Positions 34,325-45,400 of a stretch of DNA of 64,000 nucleotides are shown here, piece after piece (positions within the stretch are counted from its first letter, which is position 1; every line of letters begins with the position of its first letter). The notes under the pieces were generated by a model that was not told the DNA's origin, made no database searches, and was given only the letters and a program-made list of their open reading frames with translations. A program made the position numbers and the translations under genes. This DNA is from Verticillium longisporum (taxonomy: Eukaryota; Ascomycota; Sordariomycetes; Glomerellales; Plectosphaerellaceae): the NCBI GenBank assembly GCA_019188255.1, contig JAETXT010000002.1:4836001-4900000 (forward strand), given 5' to 3'.

Positions 34325-37300
34325 GGTGGCGGCGAACTGTCGACCCTCAATGTTTCTGGGGAGAGAACACCAGGTGAGGTCTGGCGTGGAGTGATGGGTA
34401 GTAAGTGGTGGTGGCGGTGGTGTTTGTCAAGTTCAATCAGGTTAGGGCCAATGCGAGAGTGACGCTTTGGCTCGTGTCGTAGTGTTTAAGGTGATCGTCG
34501 GTGCAATCGAAATTTGTTTCGTCGTGTTGTGCTTGTAGCTTCACTAGCAAGCTCATGGATAACTGAGTAGTGAGAGAAAGGGGGGGGTAGTAAGGGCCGG
34601 GACTTGAGAGAGGCGAAAGGTGGGCTTGCCTTATATCAGGCGGAAGGACGGCGGGGGAATCGTGGGGTGTTGTCTTTTGGGTGAAGCGTCATTCGGGATC
34701 CCAGTGGCAGTGACAAGTGACGAGCTAACGGAGGATCAACGGAGATGAAGTATTCGTTAGCACAGGGACCGCCGGGGCGGAAGATCAGGAACGGGAGAAG
34801 GCGGAAAGAGGGGAGGCGACAGAGGGCGAAGATGGCAGGGAGAAACGGTGAAAGTACACCGTGAAGAGGGAGGTGGTGTGATGACCCGGACCAGGGACCG
34901 GCAGCCAGCCCTGAACCACAAATTCCACGATGGTCCCCTACTTTGGTGCTGGCCCAGTGTCTCCTTCCCAGAAGGTACCACATGGATAAACGGGGGGGGG
35001 GGGCGACGGGGGAGGCAAGGCGTGGCTTGCCACGAGATCGAAGCCCACTTTCTTGACGTCGACAAAGATCGTGAGTGGGCATCAAGCCGGCCACGGTGGA
35101 CGGTCTGGGTCTAGCTGGACCCATATCGCCCGCTTAGGCAGGGGCAGGGGACGAGCAGTTCTCTGAGTGACCTAGGTACCTCCGAGTCACCGCTAACCGG
35201 TCTGCCCAGACCGACCGTTTCCCTTCGTCTGTCCGAAATCCTTCCGCGTCAGTCGCAAAAGCTGTATCAAAATATGTTCAATAACTGCAATGCCTACTGT
35301 ATGTAGATGCAGGCAGATACAGAGACGCGGTTTGGCACTTTCCCAAAGGACAGGCTCGGACAGACTCGCGTCACACTCGGCTGCGTGGGTGGTGCAACAA
35401 CCCAAAACGTGGGGTGACATCTCTCGAGACCTGTTTATCGTCACACTCGAGCAACCAGTCACACCAACCCAATGACTTATTTGAGCTTTCGAGCTGCGCT
35501 TGCTTGCTTCATTGGCGGCGGGCCATGTCAAGGAAGAGTATTTTCCGGCTGGTCTCGAGCCAAAGGAGGAGAGTTCCCGAGCAGACCTCATCTGTTCTTG
35601 ATTACGAACGATGCATCTGTCACAAGACGTTGCATCAGAACGCGCACCCAATCTCCATCACCCATCACCGACAGATCATCCCACGCACCTTCTCACACCC
35701 TCACGCAGGCCAGCACTCTATCTGTCTATTCCTGGCTGCCCTGTCGGAGCAGCGTGGCTGGACGAGTCGCTGTCACCGCAGGCGAGACACTGTCCTTCCA
35801 AGCCGATTCGCCCGTTTGCTCGTAACGCCGAAACGCCCTCGGCCTAGACAGCCCTCACCAGCTGAGGCCCCCAGTGCCCTGATCAGCGTCGCTCATGCTG
35901 CAGCGCTTCCGCCCTGGCAGACAAGACGGTCGCTCGCTCGATCTCCCAGCGGGGAGCGGCGCCACGGCGCGGCCGCTTGTGTTGTGTGACAACCACCACG
36001 CCAGAAAGGGCCATTCATTGTGTGACCTCTGGCTTTTCTTGTGGCTGCTGATTTTTTTTTCTGTTCGGGGTTCGGCGAGTCAACCGCGACTAGAACCCGG
36101 CCGAGGCAATGAAATCTCAGCAAGTCGAGGTAATCGCTTTGCTGGAAGCGCTTCGATGTCACCACGACCTGATTGACGCTGCTCTGCCTGGCAGGCCAAG
36201 ATTGATTGATATGATCAGATCATTGCGAATGCCCGTTTCGCCACCGTTTCTACCGGATGCCTACAACTATGCAACTGCAAAATCTCCACTCCATCAGCGT
36301 CAGATCCTCTGCTTCAAGGCCATTCCGTCACCAACCACCGCCCGCTTAGGTGTTGATCTTCTAGTCATGTACAGTAGACCTCACACGAAGAATCTCAGGG
36401 TCCCGCCATGACGTCGATCCACTCCCTCGGCGCAAGGAATTACATGGGATCCATGCCGTGCACTGCATTTGTCCTATCCACACTCTGCTCCATCAGAGAG
36501 GATCCAATGCTCGCATTCAGAAATCGTTCATGTGGTGGTGGTGGTGGTGGCATGTGTAGGAACATTAGTAAAAAGACCGCAAAAACGCACTGCGGCGCTA
36601 CTGCACACACGCACCGACGAGCGGGCGACCCTCTCTCTTGGCGCCCCGTATGACGTCGATGATGCTGGTGTGATCCTTTGCTGATGTCTTGACGTGAGGC
36701 TCAGAGACGATCCGCTTGGCACAACGCACAGTGCCGCCATGTCGATTTTGCATCCTTGGTGCCTACCTGGGCTTTATCTGGAAAGGGTGAGCGAATGATA
36801 CATAGTATTTCAATTCACCGCGGCGCAAGTCAATTGTCCGCAGACGCTGCAGCTTTCCGCGGCTCTGAGGAGCAAACGCATCACTGGCATCATAAGACTG
36901 GCTGAGCGCGGTGGGCCCCAACCCTCCCTAGCGTTCATGCGCCTGGCCTCGCATGAACAAAGTCACCAAACCATGGCATGTACAATGCATCTCACGGGTT
37001 GTGGAACAAGCGAGAGGGTAAACAAGAAGCATCCGTGGTTCATTAGACGTTCGCAAACTCCCGGCTAGGATGGATGTACAACAATGTGAAAAGCAGCGTC
37101 GTGACATGGCAAGACCACCTCCCCTGCCCCCTTTCCTTTTCACCCGTGAAATCAATGGCCTTAGGATCGAGATAGATTCAAAGCCGTATACTCTCGATTG
37201 CATAGGCCAAAAAAAAAGAGAAAGACAAACAAGCTCCCACGAGCCTGCTCAACCTCGTCTTGTCCCGTCCTTCGTGCCATGCTTCTTCAAAAAGGGGGTA

Positions 37301-37526
37301 TCTGCTGACTGTCCATGGGTTCGTCAAATCGTCCACATTCCGCAGGCAGGCGCTCGTAATGCGCTGCCCATTCTTCTCCTGGGGCGGCGGCGGGGGGAAC
37401 CCCTACCGCCCCTTCTTCTCTCGGCGGGGACATGGCCTCGCGCTGGTGCTTTCTGCGGTTGCCCTATCATTCGGAACAGGCGCACGAACTGGCGCGCATT
37501 ACCGGAGAGAGCGAGCCGCGAGGCGC
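34325..37526. other. 3.2 kb gene-poor region
   Basis: No credible gene. It holds the F-box promoter, a G12 homopolymer at 34992-35003, a GTGACCTAGGTACC element near 35168 and a (TGG)n tract at 36533-36550. Short overlapping frames on both strands show no motifs. Confidence 0.5.
36533..36550. repeat. (TGG)n microsatellite
   Basis: Six TGG triplets in tandem in a gene-free region. Confidence 0.85.
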
Positions 37527-38187
37527 TCAGATGGCGATCCAGATGAGCATGATGACCACGTCCATGCCCTTGCCCTCGCCGCCGTCGTACTTGTAGGACC
37601 ACATGCCGTCCTTCTTCTCGTCCCAGAACGCGCCGGTCGAGGAGTGCATGCCGCGGCGGCCGACGTGGGGCTTGCCGTCGGTGGCGGTGGGTGCTGCCTC
37701 GGTCGAGGTCGAGATGTGAGGCTCCTCGGAGGAAGCCTCGGTGCCCTTGGACTTGTTGAGCGACGACGTGGGGACGAGGTGCTGCACGATCGTCGAGTTA
37801 CACGCGAACTTGAAGCTCGGTGCGGCGGCGCCGGAGGGGGTCGACTCTGAAATGACGGCCTTTAGGACGGAGGACTAGGGAGCGCGCTGTTAGCGGAGAG
37901 TAAGCGAAGGAAAATCGTTTGGCAGGTCGTACAATGATGGACGAGTTCCATTCCGCGGTGAGCGCGTGATCGTAAAACTCGACGCTGCCGATGGCGCTCT
38001 GGCAGGCCTGTTCACGGGTCAGTTGTTGTTGCTGGCACCATGACATGTGATGGAGAAACATACATCGGTCGCGATCTGCTTCAGGCGAGTGAAGGCGATG
38101 GGCTGTTGCTCGGTCAGTCACGAGTTGTGGGGCGTGCGATCATCTGCTGGCGATGCTCACAGGAGTAGGTCCAGTTTGAGCGGCCAT
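37527..38187 (-). CDS. Tctex-type dynein light chain
   Basis: Accessory light chain of cytoplasmic dynein that dimerises on the intermediate chain and takes part in retrograde microtubule transport. Exons on the minus strand are 38187-38161 (27 bases), 38102-38064 (39 bases), 38007-37933 (75 bases) and 37874-37527, giving 162 residues, with introns of 56-58 bases. The protein reads MAAQTGPTP, PIAFTRLKQIATD, ACQSAIGSVEFYDHALTAEW, then FKFACNSTIVQHLVPTSSL and ends GMDVVIMLIWIAI, matching the fungal Tctex1/DYNLT family. A Ser/Thr/Glu-rich insertion of about 45 residues (KGTEASSEEPHIST onward) separates the conserved core from the last beta strand, which is common in fungi. The exon model rests on consensus splice sites and an unbroken family alignment. 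Confidence 0.9.
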
Positions 38188-39034
38188 TTTGTTGGTGGTG
38201 TGGAAAATGAGGTAGTAAACAACGAGGATGGTTCCGTGATCTACAGGGTCAAGACAGCTCGAGAGGGGTCGCAGAAAAGGCGATTGTTGGGTTGCGGAAC
38301 GTAAATCTGCGGGGAAGGAGCTCCAGATGGTGTTGTTGGTATGTAGGGGTAAAAGAAGGTCAAAAGGGTGGTGTGGTTGTGGTGAGGCCAGAGATTAATT
38401 CTGTTTGGCATCCCGCGTCGCATCAACCCCGGACAGCCACCACCCTGCAAGGCAGCGCGAGGGGCAACCGTGACCGGAGATGAGGTTGGCTTAGCTAAGC
38501 AGAGACATGTGTCACATGATTTAATCATCGAGACGTCTCCTGATAGCGGTAAAGCTTCGGCACAGCAGTGCCGTCTCCAGGCCCTGGTGCTCGTCGATTG
38601 GCCAACCATCATGTGTGCTGGATGCACGTGCCCCTGTCTGTTGCTGTTGCAGCAGGCCGAGAAAGCTTGAGGCGGCGCCCAATTGAGTGCCAAGTGGGAC
38701 GGGGGAGCTTCCCAGCCTTGAAGCTCTGCCCAAGACCTGCGACTACTTTTGACTCTCTTTTTCACCCCATTGAACGCCGACTATTTCCAATAAATTCCTC
38801 AACAGTATCCCGTAGGCATTGACTCGTCTCTCGTGGCTCTCCTGAAGACAGAGACTGAGAAAAGAATCGAAAAGAAAAAGGAACGCCATCCACAGATTCT
38901 CTACGCCTCGACATTTCGCCAAATCGTCAACACTACGTCGTCCGGGTAGACATATCGTCATAACCCCCGCCAACTGAAAACCCAAAACAACCTCGATCCT
39001 TTCCCATAGGCATCCCGACCACTCACTCGCCAGA
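38188..39034. other. Divergent intergenic region between dynein light chain and VTC1
   Basis: 847 bases containing the promoters of two divergent genes. No frame here is supported. The last 200 bases are A/C-rich leader of VTC1. Confidence 0.6.
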
Positions 39035-39509
39035 ATGTCGAGCCAGCCCCTCCTCCAGACTGCGCCTGGTACGTCTTGTCTGCACTTTGCCGTATCTACC
39101 ATCATCGTCAACTGACATCCTTTCCTCTTCCTTCCTTCTAGGCAAGCGCATCGCCCTCCCGACCCGTGTCGAGCCCAAGGTCTTCTTCGCCAACGAGCGC
39201 ACCTTCCTCTCCTGGCTCAACTTCACCGTCATCCTCGGCGCCCTCGCCATCGGCATGCTCAACTTTGGCGATCGCCCCGCCTTCATCAGCGCCTTCCTCT
39301 TCACGGGCGTAGCAATGTTGACCATGATCTACGCCCTGGCGACGTATCATTGGCGAGCCAAATCCATCCGTGTGCGTGGGCAGGCTGGTTTCGATGACCG
39401 CTTCGGCCCCACGTTCCTGGCCATCATCCTGCTGCTGGCCGTCGTCGTCAACTTTGTGCTGAGGATAACGTACTCCTCCAACGAGCACAAGCACCACGGC
39501 GGAGCCTAA
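39035..39509 (+). CDS. vtc1: Vacuolar transporter chaperone subunit VTC1
   Basis: Small membrane subunit of the VTC complex, which makes polyphosphate and moves it into the vacuole. Exons are 39035-39068 and 39142-39509 (73-base intron), giving 133 residues, the usual VTC1 size. The N-terminus is [18 protein letters not shown]; the DUF202-type core has [19 protein letters not shown], then three membrane helices: [31 protein letters not shown] and [18 protein letters not shown]. The intron splits the Gly codon of APGKR. Identity is secure. Confidence 0.95.
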
Positions 39510-39993
39510 GTGCTCAGCAGAGACAGGCAGGTGGAGTTGCAGTCATGTGGCTCGATGTGGCAGCGTTGAGGGGATTTGAAGAGGCGATGTGTGAGAGGAA
39601 AGAGGTGGCCCAAGGATCATGGTGACGAAGTCAGGTTTTGAATGGAACAGGTGGGAGGACAGGTGTGGGGGCGGGGTGTACAGTAAGATTGACAAGGAGC
39701 AAGGTTTTTGCGACAGACAATCATTTCAGCCTGTACGGCGTGTGTTGTGGTGTATTGTTTCATGATCAGGTCTGTTGCATTGTCGCAACCTGTCGCTCTT
39801 CCTGGCTGAAGCAGAAATTGCTCCCCTCCAGGGGACGCTTTCCGTTTCGTCATGTTTGATACATTCCCAACCCGTGATACATTTGCCTTGAACGCCCCCA
39901 AATAGATACAAACATCAGAACCTAACGGTCGGCCGTGCTGTCCGTTCCGCCACAGCAACATGCCGAGGTCCTCCCCGAACGAATTGAGTCTCA
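39510..39993. other. Convergent 3' flanks of VTC1 and the Alba-like gene
   Basis: 484 bases between two stop codons of convergent genes. No gene or repeat noticed. Confidence 0.65.
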
Positions 39994-40722
39994 TCACTCA
40001 CGCAATTGCACCGACACGCCTTCTCGCGCCTTGAGCTCCGGCACGGGCACCGCCGACAGGAAGATGCTCAGAGACATGGCGACCCTCGTAGATGGAGGCG
40101 GCACAACCGCCCTCTCGAACCGGCCCTCCATGACCTCAAAGTCGTCGTCGTCGTCGCTCCCCTCGGACGCAACGTCCGCCCCCCTGCCGGGGAACACCGT
40201 CTCGTCCACGACCTCCTCGGCCTTTCTTGCCCGCAGCGGCACGGCATAGAGCATGTTGTACTGGAACCACTGCCCGCCCGCGCCCGTCTCCGCCTCCGCC
40301 GCGAGGTTCCGCTTCAGACACTCGGCAATGGTCAGCATCTTGCACACCTCGTGCGGGCGGGCGTGCAGCAGCGCCACGGGCGGGCGGGGGTCGCCGTCGT
40401 CTTTTCGGAGGTGTCGCAGCAGGTACGCGACGCGCTTCTGGATCTTGGACGAGGAGAGGACGAGGGCCGGGAGTATGTCGTATTTCGTCTTGAGGTCGGC
40501 GAGGACCGAGACGTGCGCCGCGGAGAGCGGGACTGTCGCGGGGGCTGACCCTGCTGCGGCGCGGTTGCCGCTGTCGGGTTTTTTGCTGCTGTTGCTGGCC
40601 GGCGGGGCTGCGTCTAAGGAGGTCTTCGGCTTCTTGGCTGGCTTGGGTGGTTGTGCCGGTTGTGCTGCCTTGCGCTTGCTGCTATGTGGGAGCTCCTTCG
40701 AGAGGCCTTGTGTTCTCGCCAT
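39994..40722 (-). CDS. Alba-like nucleic-acid-binding protein
   Basis: Single exon of 242 residues from MARTQGLSKELPHSSKRKA. This Met is preferred over one 84 codons upstream because the upstream stretch lacks conserved features while the basic stretch after MARTQ is typical of a nuclear protein. The core (YDILPALVLSSSKIQKRVAY, then LLRHLRKDDG, then HARPHEVCKMLTIAECLKRN) matches the Alba fold found in Rpp20/Pop6/Pop7-type subunits of RNase P/MRP and other RNA-binding proteins. An acidic stretch (GSDDDDDFEVMEGRFERA) and VPELKAREGVSVQLRE close the C-terminus. Likely role is tRNA/rRNA processing or telomeric RNA binding, inferred from the family only. Confidence 0.75.
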   Translation of the reverse strand: MARTQGLSKELPHSSKRKAAQPAQPPKPAKKPKTSLDAAPPASNSSKKPDSGNRAAAGSAPATVPLSAAHVSVLADLKTKYDILPALVLSSSKIQKRVAYLLRHLRKDDGDPRPPVALLHARPHEVCKMLTIAECLKRNLAAEAETGAGGQWFQYNMLYAVPLRARKAEEVVDETVFPGRGADVASEGSDDDDDFEVMEGRFERAVVPPPSTRVAMSLSIFLSAVPVPELKAREGVSVQLRE

Positions 40723-41079
40723 TCCGCTCAATGGACGGTGTGTTCCCTCTGTTGAAATGTATGTTGTTCTGGCGAGCTGGAGCGATTGGTAGTTCCCGCG
40801 TGGTGTTTGCACCAGCAGCGAAAGGGTATGGATCGGGTGGGTGCGGGTTTGAATTGTAGGTTTTGAAGAGGCGGGATTGAAGTCTGCAAGGAAGCCTGCC
40901 ACTTTTTGGAACCCCACCACCAAACGCCGGGTGGAGCTTGGACCCTTGCGACGTGGGTGCTTACCCCCGGACAAGGTCCAGTTGTGTGGGAAACACGCCC
41001 ACCTCCTACCATACCTTGCATGATGAATGTTTGTTTTAGTCTCACAGCTTGGCGTGCCTCGAAATCGTGTTCTTCGCGT
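40723..41079. other. Intergenic region between Alba-like and Zn2Cys6 genes
   Basis: 357 bases. Both genes are on the minus strand, so this holds the 3' flank of the regulator and the promoter of the Alba-like gene. No other feature noticed. Confidence 0.6.
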
Positions 41080-42479
41080 CTACATAGGAGCCCTATCGAC
41101 CATGATCTGCTCCTTTGGCCACTTGAGCAGCTCCGCCAGCTCTCGGTGATGAGACAGCTGAAGATCAATATCTGCCATCAATGGCTTCGCCCAACCCCTG
41201 CTGTACCAGTAGCGGCCCTCTAGTATGTTGAGAAATACACAGTAATAGGACAGGAGCAGGAGAGCGTGCGGGTTTAGGGCCTCAATGTCAAGCATGATCC
41301 GCTCCGGAATGACGTACGGCCAGAACATGACCATGCCGCTCTCGACACTGACGCCGGCGTGCGCCAAGAGTCGGGTGACCTTCATCAACTCGTCTATCGC
41401 CTTGAGGTAATCGTCCCTGAAGTCTGGCTGCATTCCGCTGTCAAAGGCAGATTCAAGGCGCTTCAGCGCTTGGTATACATCCCGAGGCAGGCACGAGTTT
41501 TCGAGGGGTGGGTGTCTATCACAAGTCAGTCTGGCCGCTGCTGGCTGGTTCATGAGCGGATGCCACGTACGGGTTCATGGGGTCGTCTACATCTGTGATC
41601 CAGACGCTCCATATGATCGGTGCAAAGCTCGTGCGCGGAATGTAGTTCACAAGCTTCTGCATGATGGACTGGATGCCGCGCACAAAGCTGAACAGCTCCA
41701 GTATGGACGGAAATGGTGTCAGAAGCCGCTGGCTTTCGGAGCGTGCCGGCAGCAGATACACATACAACACGACAATGCTGGCGAACGAGAATATGGGTTT
41801 CCAGTTGTCGCGGTTGACGTCGAACATGAGCGGCGTGAAACCTTCGAGTCCGAGCGACTGGTGGTAGGCCGCGAGCGTAATGTACGTCTGTCGCTCGCTG
41901 GGCACGAGCTGCGCTTTGTGGACGGCGGCCACGGCGAGCATGCCGTGCATGACGTACGAGTGCTTGTAGCCCTCCTGGGGGACGGTGACCCGCCAGACGT
42001 GCCGCATGTCCTCGCGCGACGTCAACGTATCGCACGTTGATATGGTGAAATGGTGCATGAGCTCGAGATCTCGACTGTTCCAGCCAGGTGAAGGGGATGG
42101 CGCCGCCACGGGCCCTGTCAGCCTTGGATCAAGGGCAATGTCGAGATGGATGAAATCAGTAGTGGAAGCGGCCGTCACTGATGCCGGGGATCCCACTGCA
42201 GACGGAGGTTCCCTGGGCGTTCGAGTGTCACTGGAGATGTCTGTGAGGGCATTGCCACCTGCAAGGCTGCAGGGTATGCCCTGACGTGTGCAGTGAAAGC
42301 ATGACGGATATGTCTCGTCGCACTGGAGATAATGGTCAGCGCAGGCTTCTTACGATACGGCCACGATGGCTGCAAATCCCAACTCTCGGTATATGTGAGC
42401 TACATACCTTGACTTTTCTACGCTTGCAGTCTTTGCATCCTTTGCGAGACTTTGTGTGAGATCGTCTTGAAGTCAGCAT
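41080..42479 (-). CDS. Zn2Cys6 (GAL4-type) transcription factor
   Basis: Exons on the minus strand are 42479-42408, 42322-41571 and 41515-41080, giving 419 residues. The binuclear zinc cluster is split by the first intron: MLTSRRSHTKSRKGCKDCKR with RKVK in exon 1 and CDETYPSCFHCTRQGIPC in exon 2, giving six cysteines in the classical spacing. After a Ser/Thr/Pro linker, the rest (LMHHFTISTCDTLTS, then VPQEGYKHSYVMHGMLAVAA, then QKLVNYIPRTSFAPIIW) matches the fungal-specific transcription-factor domain. The short length of about 420 residues and the single N-terminal cluster are typical of pathway regulators whose targets are often not adjacent. No metabolic cluster is visible nearby, so targets are unknown. 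Confidence 0.9.
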
Positions 42480-45400
42480 TATACCAAGTATACCCTTAAC
42501 GTCACATGAATGCGACGAGGTTGTGGCATGCTTAAGAGAAATACGCGGGTTCGGGTCCAGCGAGGGTTATGAGCTTAAAACAACTTTAAAGCAGTGCCTG
42601 GCACTGCCTGGATAGCTGGGAATGGCTTGTACCAGGCTCGGTTTCGTCGTTTGAGAGTGGGTCTCCAACCCGAACCCGAGTGTGACCTCTGAAGGAGTCG
42701 TATAGAATGCGAACCACACGGCGCCGTCACCTTCTCAAAATTCCGCTTAGACTGTCGGCGTAGAACCAGCTTGGCTCCCGTGTCCCTCAATACCATCTGC
42801 TTGTGCGAGGCAGGAAGAAGATGTCAGTGTCCTTTCCTTCTGACGACATTAGATGAGATTCCGAGTAACCTATCGCAAATAGTTGTATAAACGTCGTACC
42901 CCGTCCTTTCCAGGCTATACTTCGCTTCAAGAACAGAGCTTTTACGAACATCTTTTGCATGTAGGGCAACCCGATTGATTTACAACGTGTGGTCCACATG
43001 ACATGTGGCTCTACGCACCGGCAACAAACTCTCTGCTCATCTCTTTTTTTGGACTATGAAGCATGCTTTTGGCAACGCCTCCTGTCCAGCATGGCTGACA
43101 AGCGCGCAACAACGCACAAAGCCGAACAGTTGCGCTCAGTCCTGCAATGTAGTCAATCCAGATCCACAGGCGTTGGTTGTAGTATGGCGGCTTTGTGTCA
43201 GTCAGTCCTACCAAGGGGAGACCGCGATTGGAAATGCAGCAATAGCAGATAACATTGTCCCGCTGTGCCATGGCATACCCATTAGCTAAGATATTCAGTG
43301 ACCCTACCACAGTCTTGATGCTGCTCACGCTTATCAAACATGCAACCCGACTTGCCTGGGAGGCATCATTGGTGCCTGTAGTCTCCTTTCTCATGACCAA
43401 CTTCTTCCGTTTGCAGCTGTAATGCCATACTAGACGAGGTCGCGTCACAAAACAATGAACGAAACAGGTAAGGGCTCTCTGCCATGGTGGGTTATGTGGA
43501 GCGGTCTTGTAAACCGCCGTTCAAAGGCCAGAAGTCCAGATTCGGGCCGCCTCTCTGGCTGTTTGACGCGGGTAGGGAGCTTGGGCCAGGGCTTCAGAGC
43601 TCGAACTGGCGGTCGATCCTAGGAAAAAGGGTGATTGGAATGCATCCTGACAGCCAAAGGCATTTCGACGCCCAAAGGTGACGCCCAAAGGAATTGCCAT
43701 GAGAGTGCCATGGAAATTTGTGTTGTGCCATAGCGCCTTATCAACAACAATACCTTTTCTCACGTAACGAGCGTCGCTGAACAGAGAGGCCTGCGCAATC
43801 CGACTACCAGCTGCAGTTCTTAGCGACCAATCTGGCCTGCAGTAGCCTGTCCGGTACAGCCGAGCTCTTGCGAGCGGCTTCAGGGTCGGTGCTCCAAGCG
43901 TGATTGGCCTCTGGACATTCAGGCCGGCGCAGGACCAGCTTCGCGGATCACGGAAGCTACCCGAAGCCCTGGCTTGACTCGCTTCAACACGTCAATAGCA
44001 TCGACGATAAGTTGCGAGGATCGAGAAGCCCCATCCGCGTGGAAAGCTTCAAGATCCCACTCCGACCCCGGCGCTGCCACTCGTGCTGCAAGCAGCCTGC
44101 GAAGGTTTCCCAGATAAAGCTAGGCTTCGCATGACGGTGACACAAGCCAGCAGACAATCGACTTGCAGTCAAAGCACAATGATGAACATCGCGAATTGAC
44201 TCGGTGCCAGGTGGTGTGATTGGGTAAGCATCATCTTGTTATGCGCAAGGTCGCCCATGAAGTCGCCGTGCATGGTACAGTAGATCAAGATCGTGATGCC
44301 CCTCGACCGTAGGCACTGAGGGACCAAAAGAAGGTTTTGGCGTGACTCTGGACTGTTCTGCACCATTTGCTGGGATTTGGCCTTTCGAAGTCAGTCGCCC
44401 TGGCTTCCACCTGGAATCAAAAGCAAGCAAGGGAGGCTGATGGATCGAAGACGTGTGGAAGGCGGAGGCCCCGGCCTTCATTTCAGCTCGGGATTGCACA
44501 CCTCGTGTTAAAGTACCGCGCTATCAGAGAACGGGCATCCGAGACCTGGCATTGCTACTCTGGGCTGGGTGATGTGTCACGTTTCGAACAATGATCCCTG
44601 TCTGCGAGCCCAGAATCCACACAGGTCAAGGCGAGGCAACCTGGGAAGATGCAACATGTGTCATCCTGCCGCCTCACGCCGCGAGGCGATGATCCCTTCA
44701 ATAGGACGTTGATCTGGTGGCACAGTGATATAGGTTGCGGGGTGGGCGAAAAAAGCAGCTCTAGAATGAAGCAAAAGAGCGTGACAGGACGCGAAGATCT
44801 GGACGTTCGCGATTTCGCCTTGGTCCAGGCCGCGTCCTAATTCGAACCGGTCTGTGACGAGCGCGATGAGTGGGTTGCAGCCTCCTCATCCTCATCCACC
44901 ACCACTTGTCAATCAGTCTTGATGTAGCTGTCGAGGTGAGAAAGAAAAAAAAGGGAGTCATGGCTGTCAATGCAATGTGATGGTCAACCGCATTCGTTTG
45001 CAAGGCAAGGAGGCAGTGCCCCTCACCCCCTTCGAAATGACCCCTACCCTCTCCTTTCTTTCATCTGCTCCTCTGGGCGGATGGCCCTTGTAACCATGCA
45101 CCCCAGATACAGTGGAAAGTACGCGTCGGCGCATGGAGGGGCAAACTTAAGATGCGCAGGTATTGGCATTTTGTATATTCGGCAGCTTGTGTTTACAGTA
45201 CAACAAGAGACAAACATGAAACGCTCTGGATCGCATCGCTCCTTGCTAAACATGGAGGTCGGCCGCAGAATCACGACGATGGGTTTGCGCCAGACCAACA
45301 GGAGGAAGATCCGATTCTCCATGCTCGTCTGCGCCTGTGTCCTTCCTGTTGCCCGTCTCCTGCGTTCCTTCTTCACTGGAGGAGGGGCCGGAAAGGGGGG

